Shown: in pieces, positions 1-7,485 of the stretch
Layout of the letters: every line of letters starts with the position of its first letter
Position numbering within the stretch: position 1 is the first letter of the stretch
Assembly: GCA_963663615.1 (NCBI GenBank)
Contig: OY760517.1
Span: 2,046,001-2,110,000, forward strand
From: G963663615 sp963663615
GTDB lineage: Bacteria; Bacteroidota; Ignavibacteria; Ignavibacteriales; Melioribacteraceae
Direction: 5' to 3'
Length of the DNA stretch: 64,000 bases
Made by a program: the position numbers and the translations under genes
Notes under the pieces: generated by a model
What the model was told of the DNA's origin: nothing
Database searches by the model: none
Seen by the model: only the letters and a program-made list of their open reading frames with translations

Positions 1-36
1 ATTAGATGAACTTACTGATTGCATTTCAGGTAACAT
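1..36 (-). CDS. N-terminal fragment, possible KTSC-domain protein
   Basis: Only the first 12 codons lie in the window (MLPEMQSVSSSN), starting one base after the HerA stop codon on the same strand. The pattern Q-S-V-S-S-S-N resembles the N-terminus I know from small KTSC-domain proteins (about 60-70 residues), which usually begin with a few variable residues, then V-S-S-S-N and I-x-x-(I/V)-G-Y-D. The tight coupling to HerA suggests a third cistron of the same operon. The call rests on a dozen residues, so it could be chance; the sequence beyond the left edge decides it. Confidence 0.35.
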   Translation of the reverse strand, partial: MLPEMQSVSSSN

Positions 37-37
37 T

Positions 38-1828
38 TTAGACCTCCTTGAACTTTTGGTTTCTCCATAAAGCAAGTAATTTTTTGTAATTATCTTCATT
101 AATAGAATTTTTATCAAGCATCCACTTTTCAGAAACAATCGGGTCAGAACTTTTAGGTGCATTTGATAGTTTGTAAAATTGAACTCTGGATGGTATTTTT
201 ACACCCTCACCTGATATTATCCCTTCACCAGTTCTTAAACTTGGTAACAAGTCTATCATTGTTTGTAACTCATCTTGAATTGTAGCTCGTATATGTCCTC
301 TATCTTTTGAATTATTCATTCTTAAAGCAATAATGGTTCCACATTGGCTTAACACAGTTTCATCCAATTCTGATGGACGTTGAGTAACCAAAGCAAGCCC
401 TACACCGTATTTTCGACCTTCTTTTGCTATTGCCTGCACTGCTCTTGATGATATTGAATTCTCCCCAGATTTAAGATAATTATGAGCTTCTTCTAATACA
501 ATGAATAATGGTTGTTCCTTTCCTCCTATTTGCAAATTTTGTCCCCAAAAAAGTGCATCATAAATAACTTTTAATAAGGTTCCAGAAATTGAAGTCATTA
601 TTTCACTTGGAATACCTGATAAATCTAATATTGTTATTGGTTTGTTATTCCCTAACCATTCAAATAGTAAACAATCCAAATCTTTTTTGACCTTACTTTC
701 TAAGCTTGGTGTATAGTCCCCAGGCTCAAATAGAAACTTATATGTTGAATCTTTTAGTTTTATTCTCATACTATCCAGAAAACTTAAAATCCCTTTTGCT
801 TGATTATTTAAAAAAGGAGTTCCTCCTCCAGCACTTGCTGGCTCATACTCATTGGAAACTAAATGCTGAGCTGAACCTTTAATTCTCAAACTAGTCACAG
901 AATCTGGGTTTGCTCTTTCACGAAATGTCTGTCTCTCAAAATCATCAAGGTCAAACCATAATTGCTTTAGACTAAAAGGAATAGGTGAGTCGGCTGTTAC
1001 CAATTCTTTTTCAATTTCTATTTTATTTTTATCAATTGATTTAATTTTAGCTTCTACAATTTTAGTTCTAACATAATCCCTATTTTGGTCACTCAAAGTA
1101 CCAGAAAAGATGCTCATTAGCTCATTAAATGGCAATGCCCAAAATGGTACAAAAAGCTTAGTTTCATCTTTTTCAGCATTAATCTTAAATAAATTGCTTC
1201 TATCTTTTAATACTTCGTTATACTCCCCATGTGGATCAATTACTAATATTCTTGAGCTCTTAAATTTCTTTGTTGCAATTGCATTTAAAATAACACCTAC
1301 GGAATTAGATTTACCACTTCCCGTTGAACCTAATATTGCACAATGCCTACTAACAAGTTTATTTAAATCAATTTTTGCATTTAGACTTTCTGAGATACTG
1401 ATATTACCAATAGTAATTGAATTTTGATTATCATATCCACCATAAATTATATCCAAATCTTTTATTGATACTAGATTTACTTTATCACCAGTTGTAGGAG
1501 CTTGTGAAACACCACGTGCAAATTTTTTCCCAATTTGCTCCCCAACTAATACCATATTTAACCATTGTTTATTATCAAGTAAAGCATAATTTTGTTCTGC
1601 TAATTCCTTAATATTATCAGGTATTGCTGATGCACCAATTTGTGTAACAATTCCATATAAATTGGCATACCCTAAAGGAATTTTTAGAAATGATCCTATT
1701 TGTCCAACTCGATAGACAACACCATCAATAATAGGCATATTAGATTTCATGGTATCCGAAAGTTGAACTGTTATAGTATTTCCATTTACGCTAATTATTT
1801 CGCCGATCTCTGTTTGAATATCAATCAT
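38..1828 (-). CDS. HerA-type ATPase of a SIR2-HerA pair
   Basis: A 596-residue protein with an N-terminal HAS-barrel-like segment (about 1-65) followed by a HerA/FtsK-superfamily motor. Walker A is GSTGSGKS at 167-174, an IDPHGEY motif sits near 197-203 and Walker B is LFIVLEEAH at 441-449, followed by VTQRPSELD near 481-489. Related proteins are hexameric DNA translocases; standalone HerA works with NurA in archaeal end resection, but in bacteria HerA beside a SIR2 gene is an anti-phage pair in which the two proteins form one large complex. The start codon follows the SIR2 stop codon directly with no intervening base, so translation is probably coupled. Family assignment is firm; the defence role is inferred from the neighbour. 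Confidence 0.9.
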   Translation of the reverse strand: MIDIQTEIGEIISVNGNTITVQLSDTMKSNMPIIDGVVYRVGQIGSFLKIPLGYANLYGIVTQIGASAIPDNIKELAEQNYALLDNKQWLNMVLVGEQIGKKFARGVSQAPTTGDKVNLVSIKDLDIIYGGYDNQNSITIGNISISESLNAKIDLNKLVSRHCAILGSTGSGKSNSVGVILNAIATKKFKSSRILVIDPHGEYNEVLKDRSNLFKINAEKDETKLFVPFWALPFNELMSIFSGTLSDQNRDYVRTKIVEAKIKSIDKNKIEIEKELVTADSPIPFSLKQLWFDLDDFERQTFRERANPDSVTSLRIKGSAQHLVSNEYEPASAGGGTPFLNNQAKGILSFLDSMRIKLKDSTYKFLFEPGDYTPSLESKVKKDLDCLLFEWLGNNKPITILDLSGIPSEIMTSISGTLLKVIYDALFWGQNLQIGGKEQPLFIVLEEAHNYLKSGENSISSRAVQAIAKEGRKYGVGLALVTQRPSELDETVLSQCGTIIALRMNNSKDRGHIRATIQDELQTMIDLLPSLRTGEGIISGEGVKIPSRVQFYKLSNAPKSSDPIVSEKWMLDKNSINEDNYKKLLALWRNQKFKEV

Positions 1829-3118
1829 TTAATTTTCACGAATGTCTTCTTTCATGTAAATCATTTCTTTTAATAATTTTACAAAATTTGAAAAATCTGG
1901 TAAAATTAGTTCACCTTTTCCAGTCCATTTTTCTGCACCTATTTTTTCCACTTTAATTTCCTGTTCATCATCAAAAGCATCTTCATCAAAATAAGTAGTA
2001 ATATTCGGAGTATCATCTTTGCTAGGTTCACGCTTTAACTGCCATGCACCAAATTGGCAACCAATTACTGCACTTCTGCAACCCAAAATAGAAATCTTTC
2101 TATTAGAGCTTGCCAATTTAGTTAATGCTGAATCTTCAGTTAAACTATACTCTTTCATAAATTTATTCTTCTCTACTTCTTTCCAAACAATATCATATAT
2201 TAAAGCATAAACATGAGCAAATGGGTTTGAACATAATGCTGTTAATATTCTTTCATTAATATGCTCATCACTAAAAGAATATCCACAAGTAATCAAAACA
2301 GTATCTGGCTGTTTAAGAAAATTTGTTAGTCTATCCATTAGCGAAATATAAGGTTGCTTCTTTGAATTATTATATTTCGCTGTTGAAGGATAAATTAAAA
2401 TATCATTGTCGTCTGAGTCTTTTCTCCATACATTATTGCTTTTCTCATCCAAATGCCAGCCCAGTGAACCATGAATTTTCCAAAGCTTGGTTTGCTTCGA
2501 TAGGAAAGAAAGGTCTTCAATAGATTCTGCATTAAAAAAAGGTTGATAACTCCCGGTAAAACCATCATAATAAGGTATATTCTGAGATTCAAGCCCCAAT
2601 TCAAATAGATAATCATAATTTGTAGTAAAAATTTCAACTCCATGTTTTCTATTTGCCCGTATAATCCATGATGCAAAATCAACATGAACAATATTACCTT
2701 CTTCCTTTTTTATCTTCTTATGAACACTTACAATATTCTGTATTTCTTTTTTTATTTGAGCGATTAGTTCTGCAATTTCTTTTTTAGTTAAACCATTCAA
2801 TTCCCCATTTCCAATAATTTCCTTTTTTTGTTCAAGGTTTGAAAGCAGGGTCTCAACAGTATAAACATTTCCAATACTTTCAATTTCTAATTTAATTTCA
2901 TTAATTGCTTTTTTGGTTTTGTCAACTTCGTTTAATTTTTCTGAAATGGTTTTGGTCATTTCTCTAATTGCTGGAACAGTTGGTGAGTTTATACTTTTCT
3001 TTGATAAAGATGTTCCTGCTCCAAAAAGAAATGCAATTTTCTTTTTATCCGAAATAAGGAGCTGCTGTAACCCTCTTATATATTCAGAAGGGTCATGTAC
3101 AATCTTTTTTTCGCTCAT
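1829..3118 (-). CDS. SIR2-domain protein, probable NADase effector of a SIR2-HerA system
   Basis: A 429-residue protein with SIR2-like signatures: G-A-G loop at 33-35, TTNYD at 165-169 (N167), HGS at 216-218 (H216) and GYSFSDEHIN at 279-288. These correspond to the NAD-binding loop and the catalytic Asn/His of defence-associated SIR2 NADases such as ThsA. A charged, probably helical segment (about 55-145) is inserted between the first loop and TTNYD, and a C-terminal extension of about 100 residues follows the core. No signal peptide or zinc-binding cysteine set is seen, unlike protein-deacetylase sirtuins. It lies directly upstream of the HerA gene. By analogy with known SIR2-HerA pairs it should deplete NAD+ on phage infection; this is inferred, not shown. 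Confidence 0.88.
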   Translation of the reverse strand: MSEKKIVHDPSEYIRGLQQLLISDKKKIAFLFGAGTSLSKKSINSPTVPAIREMTKTISEKLNEVDKTKKAINEIKLEIESIGNVYTVETLLSNLEQKKEIIGNGELNGLTKKEIAELIAQIKKEIQNIVSVHKKIKKEEGNIVHVDFASWIIRANRKHGVEIFTTNYDYLFELGLESQNIPYYDGFTGSYQPFFNAESIEDLSFLSKQTKLWKIHGSLGWHLDEKSNNVWRKDSDDNDILIYPSTAKYNNSKKQPYISLMDRLTNFLKQPDTVLITCGYSFSDEHINERILTALCSNPFAHVYALIYDIVWKEVEKNKFMKEYSLTEDSALTKLASSNRKISILGCRSAVIGCQFGAWQLKREPSKDDTPNITTYFDEDAFDDEQEIKVEKIGAEKWTGKGELILPDFSNFVKLLKEMIYMKEDIREN

Positions 3119-3260
3119 TGCAAAATTAATTTAAATGATTAATATCTTTTAATTTTATTAGATAAAACCTACCCACATTCTAAAGCAATAAAAAGATACT
3201 ATAATCAAAGATTAAACGCAATAAATAACTTACAAGAACAACTTCCCCCTACCCCATACT

Positions 3261-4016
3261 TTATACCAGCATCAACAAAAAGTTGAGGCATTTTCTATAA
3301 TCCAGTTCGTAATAGTTTACGCCCAAGTTTAAGGCATCGTAATAACGTTGCTGGTTAACTTTGTAATTTTCCTCAGCAGGAAGCATCCAAAATTTTTTAC
3401 CAAGCTTTTCAGCTATGAACCATTTTTCGAGTAATCTTGCTGCACGCCCGTTACCATCAAGAAACGGATGTATATGTGCAAATTTTAGATGAATAAAAGC
3501 AGCATAATAGAATACCTCTTCTGTTGTTATTTTTGCTTGCAGCAATTGTGCAATATCATAAAAAAGCTTATTCATTTCTTTGGGTACAAACTCCGGTTTA
3601 ACCGCTAAATATGCTAAACCTGATTTCCCAAAAACACCAATCGGTTCAATACGGTACTTACCTCTTTTGCTTTTTATAAGTAACGTTTCGGCTAATATTT
3701 TATGGCAATGTAAAAGGTTATCCTCTGTAAGCTTGTTATTCTGTGCAAAAGAATAGGCTGTAATTAAATTCTCAATCTCTTTGGTTTCTTTAGTTTGCTT
3801 AAATTTGGACTTATTAAGCTCATAATTCATAAAAGAGTTAAGATCAATACTATTTCCCTCGATATTGGAAGAATAGACCGCAGATGCCTTTGTTAAGTAT
3901 GTAAAATTACCATTTGCCTCAGAAAAGTTATACTGTTCTATCTTGGGGTTTAAGTCAAACTGTAATTTGCTTTTATACTCTTCAAAATACGCTAAATCGA
4001 GGATTTTTAATATCAT
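3261..4016 (-). CDS. Fic-family protein adenylyltransferase, self-inhibited type
   Basis: A 251-residue Fic protein. The active-site loop HPFLDGNGRAAR is at 183-194 and has the canonical HPFx(D/E)GNGRxxR pattern with the catalytic His. An inhibitory-helix motif of the (S/T)xxxE(G/N) type, SSNIEG, is at 49-54, N-terminal to the Fic core. This indicates a class II Fic protein whose Glu blocks productive ATP binding until it is relieved. Fic enzymes usually transfer AMP to a hydroxyl side chain of a target protein; the target here is unknown. It stands 142 bp upstream of the SIR2 gene on the same strand, with no separate antitoxin gene beside it. Membership of the same defence island is plausible but unproven. 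Confidence 0.9.
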   Translation of the reverse strand: MILKILDLAYFEEYKSKLQFDLNPKIEQYNFSEANGNFTYLTKASAVYSSNIEGNSIDLNSFMNYELNKSKFKQTKETKEIENLITAYSFAQNNKLTEDNLLHCHKILAETLLIKSKRGKYRIEPIGVFGKSGLAYLAVKPEFVPKEMNKLFYDIAQLLQAKITTEEVFYYAAFIHLKFAHIHPFLDGNGRAARLLEKWFIAEKLGKKFWMLPAEENYKVNQQRYYDALNLGVNYYELDYRKCLNFLLMLV

Positions 4017-4086
4017 CTTGCTGTATTTTCCAATTATGGATTTAATTTAAATTTACCACTACATAAACCAAAACACAAGGTATAAT

Positions 4087-4971
4087 TCAGCTCGCCATTC
4101 TTTCAAGTCTTGGGTAGGCTGTTACAGTGGTTAGGGGTATGGTTAGTTTTGCTTCTCCCCTAAGATAATGAAGCAATTCGAATGCGTTTGCAACTGCATC
4201 CCCGGTGGGATGATTATTCATTATTACATACACCTTGCTTATGCGGTCGTAAGCTTCCTTAATTTTGCGGTCAATATCAAGTAGCTCACCAGGTGAGTAA
4301 AGATATTTGTAGCGGGCATTCTGCTGTTCGTAAGTCTGCTTGCTACCGTAATTACTAATGGATTGCCGCCATGCCTCCTCATTGCGTCCGTGAAAACGTA
4401 CATAAAGAGTATCGCTCGTAATAACAGTATCGAACTCAATAGCTTTACCAAGTTGGGGCTGGTCAATAGTAGCAAGAGATACATTATAATCCCGCAAAAA
4501 ACTATATGCCTTCTCGTTATTCCACGAAGCATGCCGTACCTCAAGAAAGCACTTGTACTGATCAAACACCTCGAACAGGTTACGCACATAGGCAACATTG
4601 GCATCATCAAAAGCAAACGAATACGGGAACTGTATCAGCAACCCGCCAAGTCTTTCGGCACCACGCAACAAATCGAGGTTATACTGAAACGCCCGTGCTT
4701 TCTGAGTATTATACTCGCGTGTATGGGTAAAATCCTTATGCAACTTTACAGTAAATAAAAAATCGCTTGTATCGCCAACCTTGTTAATCCAGCCGTTAAC
4801 CACATTAGGACGCAAATATGTATAATATGTTGAGTTAACTTCAACCACATTAAAATATTGTGCATAAAACTCCAGCCAGTCAAAACTTTTAGACTGTGCT
4901 TTCGGGTAAAAGTTAGGAACCCAATCCTTATACGACCACCCGGCAGTACCGACATAAATTTTCTTTTCCAC
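4087..4971 (-). CDS. DUF72-family protein
   Basis: A 294-residue protein opening with the DUF72 signature (YVGTAGWSYKDWVPNFYP near residue 5), followed by conserved family segments such as E-V-N-S-T-Y-Y (44-50), VKLHKDFTH and a region near the C-terminus with VYVIMNNHP-type sequence. The family adopts a TIM-barrel-like fold; its biochemical role is not established, though a metal-dependent or nucleic-acid-related function has been suggested. The start is GTG with a strong AAAGGGGA-type ribosome-binding site a few bases upstream. It follows the alkyltransferase gene by 20 bp on the same strand, consistent with one transcript with the DNA-repair genes. Confidence 0.85.
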   Translation of the reverse strand: MEKKIYVGTAGWSYKDWVPNFYPKAQSKSFDWLEFYAQYFNVVEVNSTYYTYLRPNVVNGWINKVGDTSDFLFTVKLHKDFTHTREYNTQKARAFQYNLDLLRGAERLGGLLIQFPYSFAFDDANVAYVRNLFEVFDQYKCFLEVRHASWNNEKAYSFLRDYNVSLATIDQPQLGKAIEFDTVITSDTLYVRFHGRNEEAWRQSISNYGSKQTYEQQNARYKYLYSPGELLDIDRKIKEAYDRISKVYVIMNNHPTGDAVANAFELLHYLRGEAKLTIPLTTVTAYPRLERMAS

Positions 4972-4991
4972 TCCCCTTTTACTCCCAATAG

Positions 4992-5489
4992 CTAAAACAT
5001 AACCATTTGTTCTTCAACCGGTTTCAAAGCTTTTTCGTGCTTGAGGAGCCATTCCTTTCGCCACAAACCGCCGGCATATCCGGTTAGCTTGCCGTTACTG
5101 CCAATAATGCGGTGACACGGAATAATAATCGGTATTTTATTTTTACCATTTGCATTGCCCACAGCCCTTATTGCACCGGTATTATCAAGTATTTCGGCAA
5201 TATCCATATAGGAAGCAGTTTCACCGTACTCTACTTGCAGAACCTCTGCCCAAACTTTTTTACGGAAGCTTGTACCATCGGGATTTATATTTACAGTAAA
5301 CTTACGTCTTTCACCCTGGAAATACTCGACAAGCTGCTCACAACAAGTTTCCGTTGCCCTGTTAGTATGTTGTACTTCAGGTGTTGGAACATCGGTAAAG
5401 TTTATTTCCTTAACCGAAAGCTCATCAGCAATTACCTCGAGTGCACCAATTGGCGAATTATAATATTGTATATATTTATTTTCACTCAT
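4992..5489 (-). CDS. ogt: Methylated-DNA--protein-cysteine methyltransferase
   Basis: A 165-residue one-step DNA repair protein that moves the methyl group from O6-methylguanine (or O4-methylthymine) to its own cysteine. The acceptor motif IPCHRIIG is at 123-130 with C125, preceded by the DNA-binding helix-turn-helix and arginine finger (RAVGNANGKN around 108-117). Length and architecture fit Ogt/MGMT without the AdaA domain. I chose the ATG at 5489 because GGAG sits 8-11 bases upstream; in-frame starts further upstream (5504, 5654) would overlap or crowd the preceding yjbQ gene. LexA lies two genes upstream, so the cluster may be part of a damage response. Confidence 0.92.
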   Translation of the reverse strand: MSENKYIQYYNSPIGALEVIADELSVKEINFTDVPTPEVQHTNRATETCCEQLVEYFQGERRKFTVNINPDGTSFRKKVWAEVLQVEYGETASYMDIAEILDNTGAIRAVGNANGKNKIPIIIPCHRIIGSNGKLTGYAGGLWRKEWLLKHEKALKPVEEQMVMF

Positions 5490-5523
5490 AACAATGATCT
5501 CCATAAATAGAAAACCGTAACTA

Positions 5524-5946
5524 TTATATACCCCATACAGTAATAACCAGTTTTCTCGCACCACCGTAATTACGGTGTTCGCAAAGGTATATACCCTGCC
5601 ATGTACCAAGATTAAATCTTCCATTGGTAACAGGAATGTTAAGCGATGCACCAAGTATTGAGCTTTTTATATGAGCCGGCATATCATCCGAGCCCTCGGC
5701 AGTGTGGGTAAAGAAGGGTGCGTTTTCCGGTACCGACCTGTTAAAATAAGCTTCCATGTCCACACGTACATCCGGATCGGCATTTTCGTTAATTGTTAAC
5801 GAAGCCGAGGTATGTTTTACAAATATGTTAGCCATTCCGGTATTAATTTCGGAAAGCTCGGGTAGCTGGTCTTCAATATCATAAGTTACCAAATTGAATC
5901 CGCGTTTTTTGCTTTGTAATGTAATTTCCTTTTGTATAAACTTCAT
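5524..5946 (-). CDS. YjbQ/UPF0047 family protein
   Basis: A 140-residue protein of the YjbQ family, formerly UPF0047 and annotated in many genomes as a secondary thiamine-phosphate synthase. Hallmarks visible are K-H-T-S-A-S-L-T at about 44-51, the N-E-N-A-D-P-D-V-R segment after it, H-T-A-E-G-S-D-D-M-P-A-H-I-K in the middle and GTWQGIYLCEHR near the C-terminus, with the conserved His and Asp/Glu residues that line the metal/active site. The family is a single-domain trimeric protein; weak thiamine-phosphate synthase activity has been reported for the E. coli protein but the native role is uncertain. It lies 7 bp downstream of lexA, so the two are very likely co-transcribed. Confidence 0.88.
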   Translation of the reverse strand: MKFIQKEITLQSKKRGFNLVTYDIEDQLPELSEINTGMANIFVKHTSASLTINENADPDVRVDMEAYFNRSVPENAPFFTHTAEGSDDMPAHIKSSILGASLNIPVTNGRFNLGTWQGIYLCEHRNYGGARKLVITVWGI

Positions 5947-5953
5947 AACTACC

Positions 5954-6577
5954 TCAATTTCTGTATGTTTCCATACTTCTGTAAATGCCTATAACAACAC
6001 CAACCACCTTAAAACTAATATAGTTACGCTTAACAATTATTGGCTCATATTCCGGATTTTCGGAATGCAGTTCAATAACATCTTCCTTTTTGAAGAAACG
6101 TTTCACCACAGCCGAGTCATCCAGCACAGCAACAACAATCTGCCCATCTTTGGGTAATATATCAGGGTGAACAATAACTATATCACCGCTAAATATGTAG
6201 GCATCCTTAAGACTATCGCCCTTAACACGCAACAAGAATGAGTTTCGGGGCATTTTAACAACATTAGGTAGTTCAACCGTATCGATTGCATCCTGATAAA
6301 TTGCAAGCGGATTACCAGCCGCTACTTCACCAAAAAGTGGTTTAACCTGCATAATATCCTCTTCGGCAACAAGCTCAATACCCCTTGCCAGTTTAGGATT
6401 ACGCTTTATATAGCCTTTCTTTTCAAGAGCCTTTAAATGCTGCTGAACCGTAGCACGATTTTTATAACCAAAATGGTCAGCAATTTCAGCAAGCGTTGGC
6501 GGCATTCCTGCATTATTCCAGTGCTCAACTATATATTCCAAAATATTATTTTGTATTGCAGTAAGTTCGGTAGCCAC
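5954..6577 (-). CDS. lexA: LexA repressor (SOS regulator)
   Basis: A 207-residue LexA. The N-terminal winged helix-turn-helix (about 1-70) contains the LexA-like PPTLAEIADHFGYKNRATVQ stretch. The C-terminal S24 peptidase carries the Ala-Gly autocleavage site (A87-G88), the nucleophile S122 in GDSLKD and the general base K159 in SAVVKRF. RecA filaments trigger self-cleavage and derepress SOS genes. The variant GDSL, where GDSM is common, is conservative. Downstream genes yjbQ and the alkyltransferase follow with short gaps and may share its transcript. The dyad at 6607-6647 lies 30-70 bp upstream and is a natural candidate for autoregulation. Confidence 0.95.
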   Translation of the reverse strand: MATELTAIQNNILEYIVEHWNNAGMPPTLAEIADHFGYKNRATVQQHLKALEKKGYIKRNPKLARGIELVAEEDIMQVKPLFGEVAAGNPLAIYQDAIDTVELPNVVKMPRNSFLLRVKGDSLKDAYIFSGDIVIVHPDILPKDGQIVVAVLDDSAVVKRFFKKEDVIELHSENPEYEPIIVKRNYISFKVVGVVIGIYRSMETYRN

Positions 6578-6606
6578 GGGTACACCTCCGGCACATAAGT
6601 CACACT

Positions 6607-6647
6607 TTTACCATACAAATGTAATACACATACATCCGTATGGTAAA
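6607..6647. promoter_or_regulatory. Nested 41-bp dyad upstream of lexA, candidate LexA operator
   Basis: A perfect 10-bp inverted repeat (TTTACCATAC at 6607-6616, GTATGGTAAA at 6638-6647) encloses a second inverted repeat (ATGTA at 6619-6623, TACAT at 6631-6635) with exactly the same centre at 6627. Fifteen of 20 base pairs match overall. It sits 30 bp upstream of the lexA start and downstream of rnc, so it belongs to the lexA promoter. Whether it binds LexA or another dimeric regulator is inferred from position only. Confidence 0.45.
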
Positions 6648-6701
6648 TGTAGCAAACGGATTTCACTTTGTCAAGTTACTTTAAAATATTTAACGGGGTA
6701 G

Positions 6702-7484
6702 TTACTTGGTGTTAGTCTGAAGGGAATTTAACTTAATAAGAGCGGCTTTTGCGGCAAGTTGTTCGGCAGATTTTTTATTTTTACCTTCACCCGATCCCAT
6801 AGCCTGACCATGAATAAGGACTTCAACAGTAAATATTTTATTATGCTGCGGACCTTCTTCTTTTAACAGTCTATATACAGGATTTTCAATTTTATGCGAA
6901 TGTGTATATTCAAGGAGCTGCCCCTTAAAGTTTTTATCCTGATAAATGTTACCACTCTTTAAGCCTGGTACAATTATCCACTTATGAACAAAACTTTTTG
7001 AAGCTTCAAGACCCTGGTCAAAATATATTGCACCAATTAAAGCTTCGCAGGCATCTGCCTTTATAGTATTAATGCCACCCTCGCTCCCTTTAAGGAACTT
7101 TTTATTATAAAAAATAAACTGCTTCAGATCCATTCTGTCAGCAGCCTCGGCAAGAGCAGCTTTATCCACAAGATGCGATCTTGTTTTAGTAAGATAACCT
7201 TCATCCTTGTCGGGGTATTTTTTAAACAGGAATTCCGATACCGCTAAATCGAGTACAGCATCGCCCAAAAACTCGAGTCTTTCATTAGTTTTGTTAAACT
7301 CAGGGTAAAGGTCGATGTAGGAACGATGGGTAAGAGCCTTAATAAAAAGCTCTTGTGAAAATATGGCTAATTCCAGTTTATCCGAAAGGGCATTAATATT
7401 ATGTGTAATAAAATCTTGACCGGAAAAATCCTCATCCCTTTGCTTCTTAAATAAAGATTTTAACCGGTCAAATAAACTTTTCAA
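6702..7484 (-). CDS. rnc: Ribonuclease III
   Basis: The double-strand-specific endoribonuclease that processes rRNA precursors and structured mRNAs. The RNase III signature ERLEFLGDAVLDLAVSEFL lies in the first half with the metal-binding Glu and Asp, and a second acidic cluster (DACEALIGAIYFD) follows. A C-terminal double-stranded RNA-binding domain of about 70 residues ends in the KKSAEQLAAKAAL helix. I prefer the TTG at 7484, one base beyond the fabF stop, giving 260 residues; the ATG at 7532 (276 residues) would overlap fabF by 47 bp. Position after fabF is common in bacteria. Confidence 0.92.
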   Translation of the reverse strand: MKSLFDRLKSLFKKQRDEDFSGQDFITHNINALSDKLELAIFSQELFIKALTHRSYIDLYPEFNKTNERLEFLGDAVLDLAVSEFLFKKYPDKDEGYLTKTRSHLVDKAALAEAADRMDLKQFIFYNKKFLKGSEGGINTIKADACEALIGAIYFDQGLEASKSFVHKWIIVPGLKSGNIYQDKNFKGQLLEYTHSHKIENPVYRLLKEEGPQHNKIFTVEVLIHGQAMGSGEGKNKKSAEQLAAKAALIKLNSLQTNTK

Positions 7485-7485
7485 T

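Noticed and set aside
1110..1427. Plus-strand 105-residue frame inside the HerA gene
   Set aside because: It lies antisense to the Walker A region of a clear HerA ATPase and has no recognisable domain, so it is a shadow frame.
4239..4616. 125-residue minus-strand frame and the opposite 131-residue frame near 4363
   Set aside because: Both overlap the DUF72 gene in other frames and show no family pattern or ribosome-binding site.
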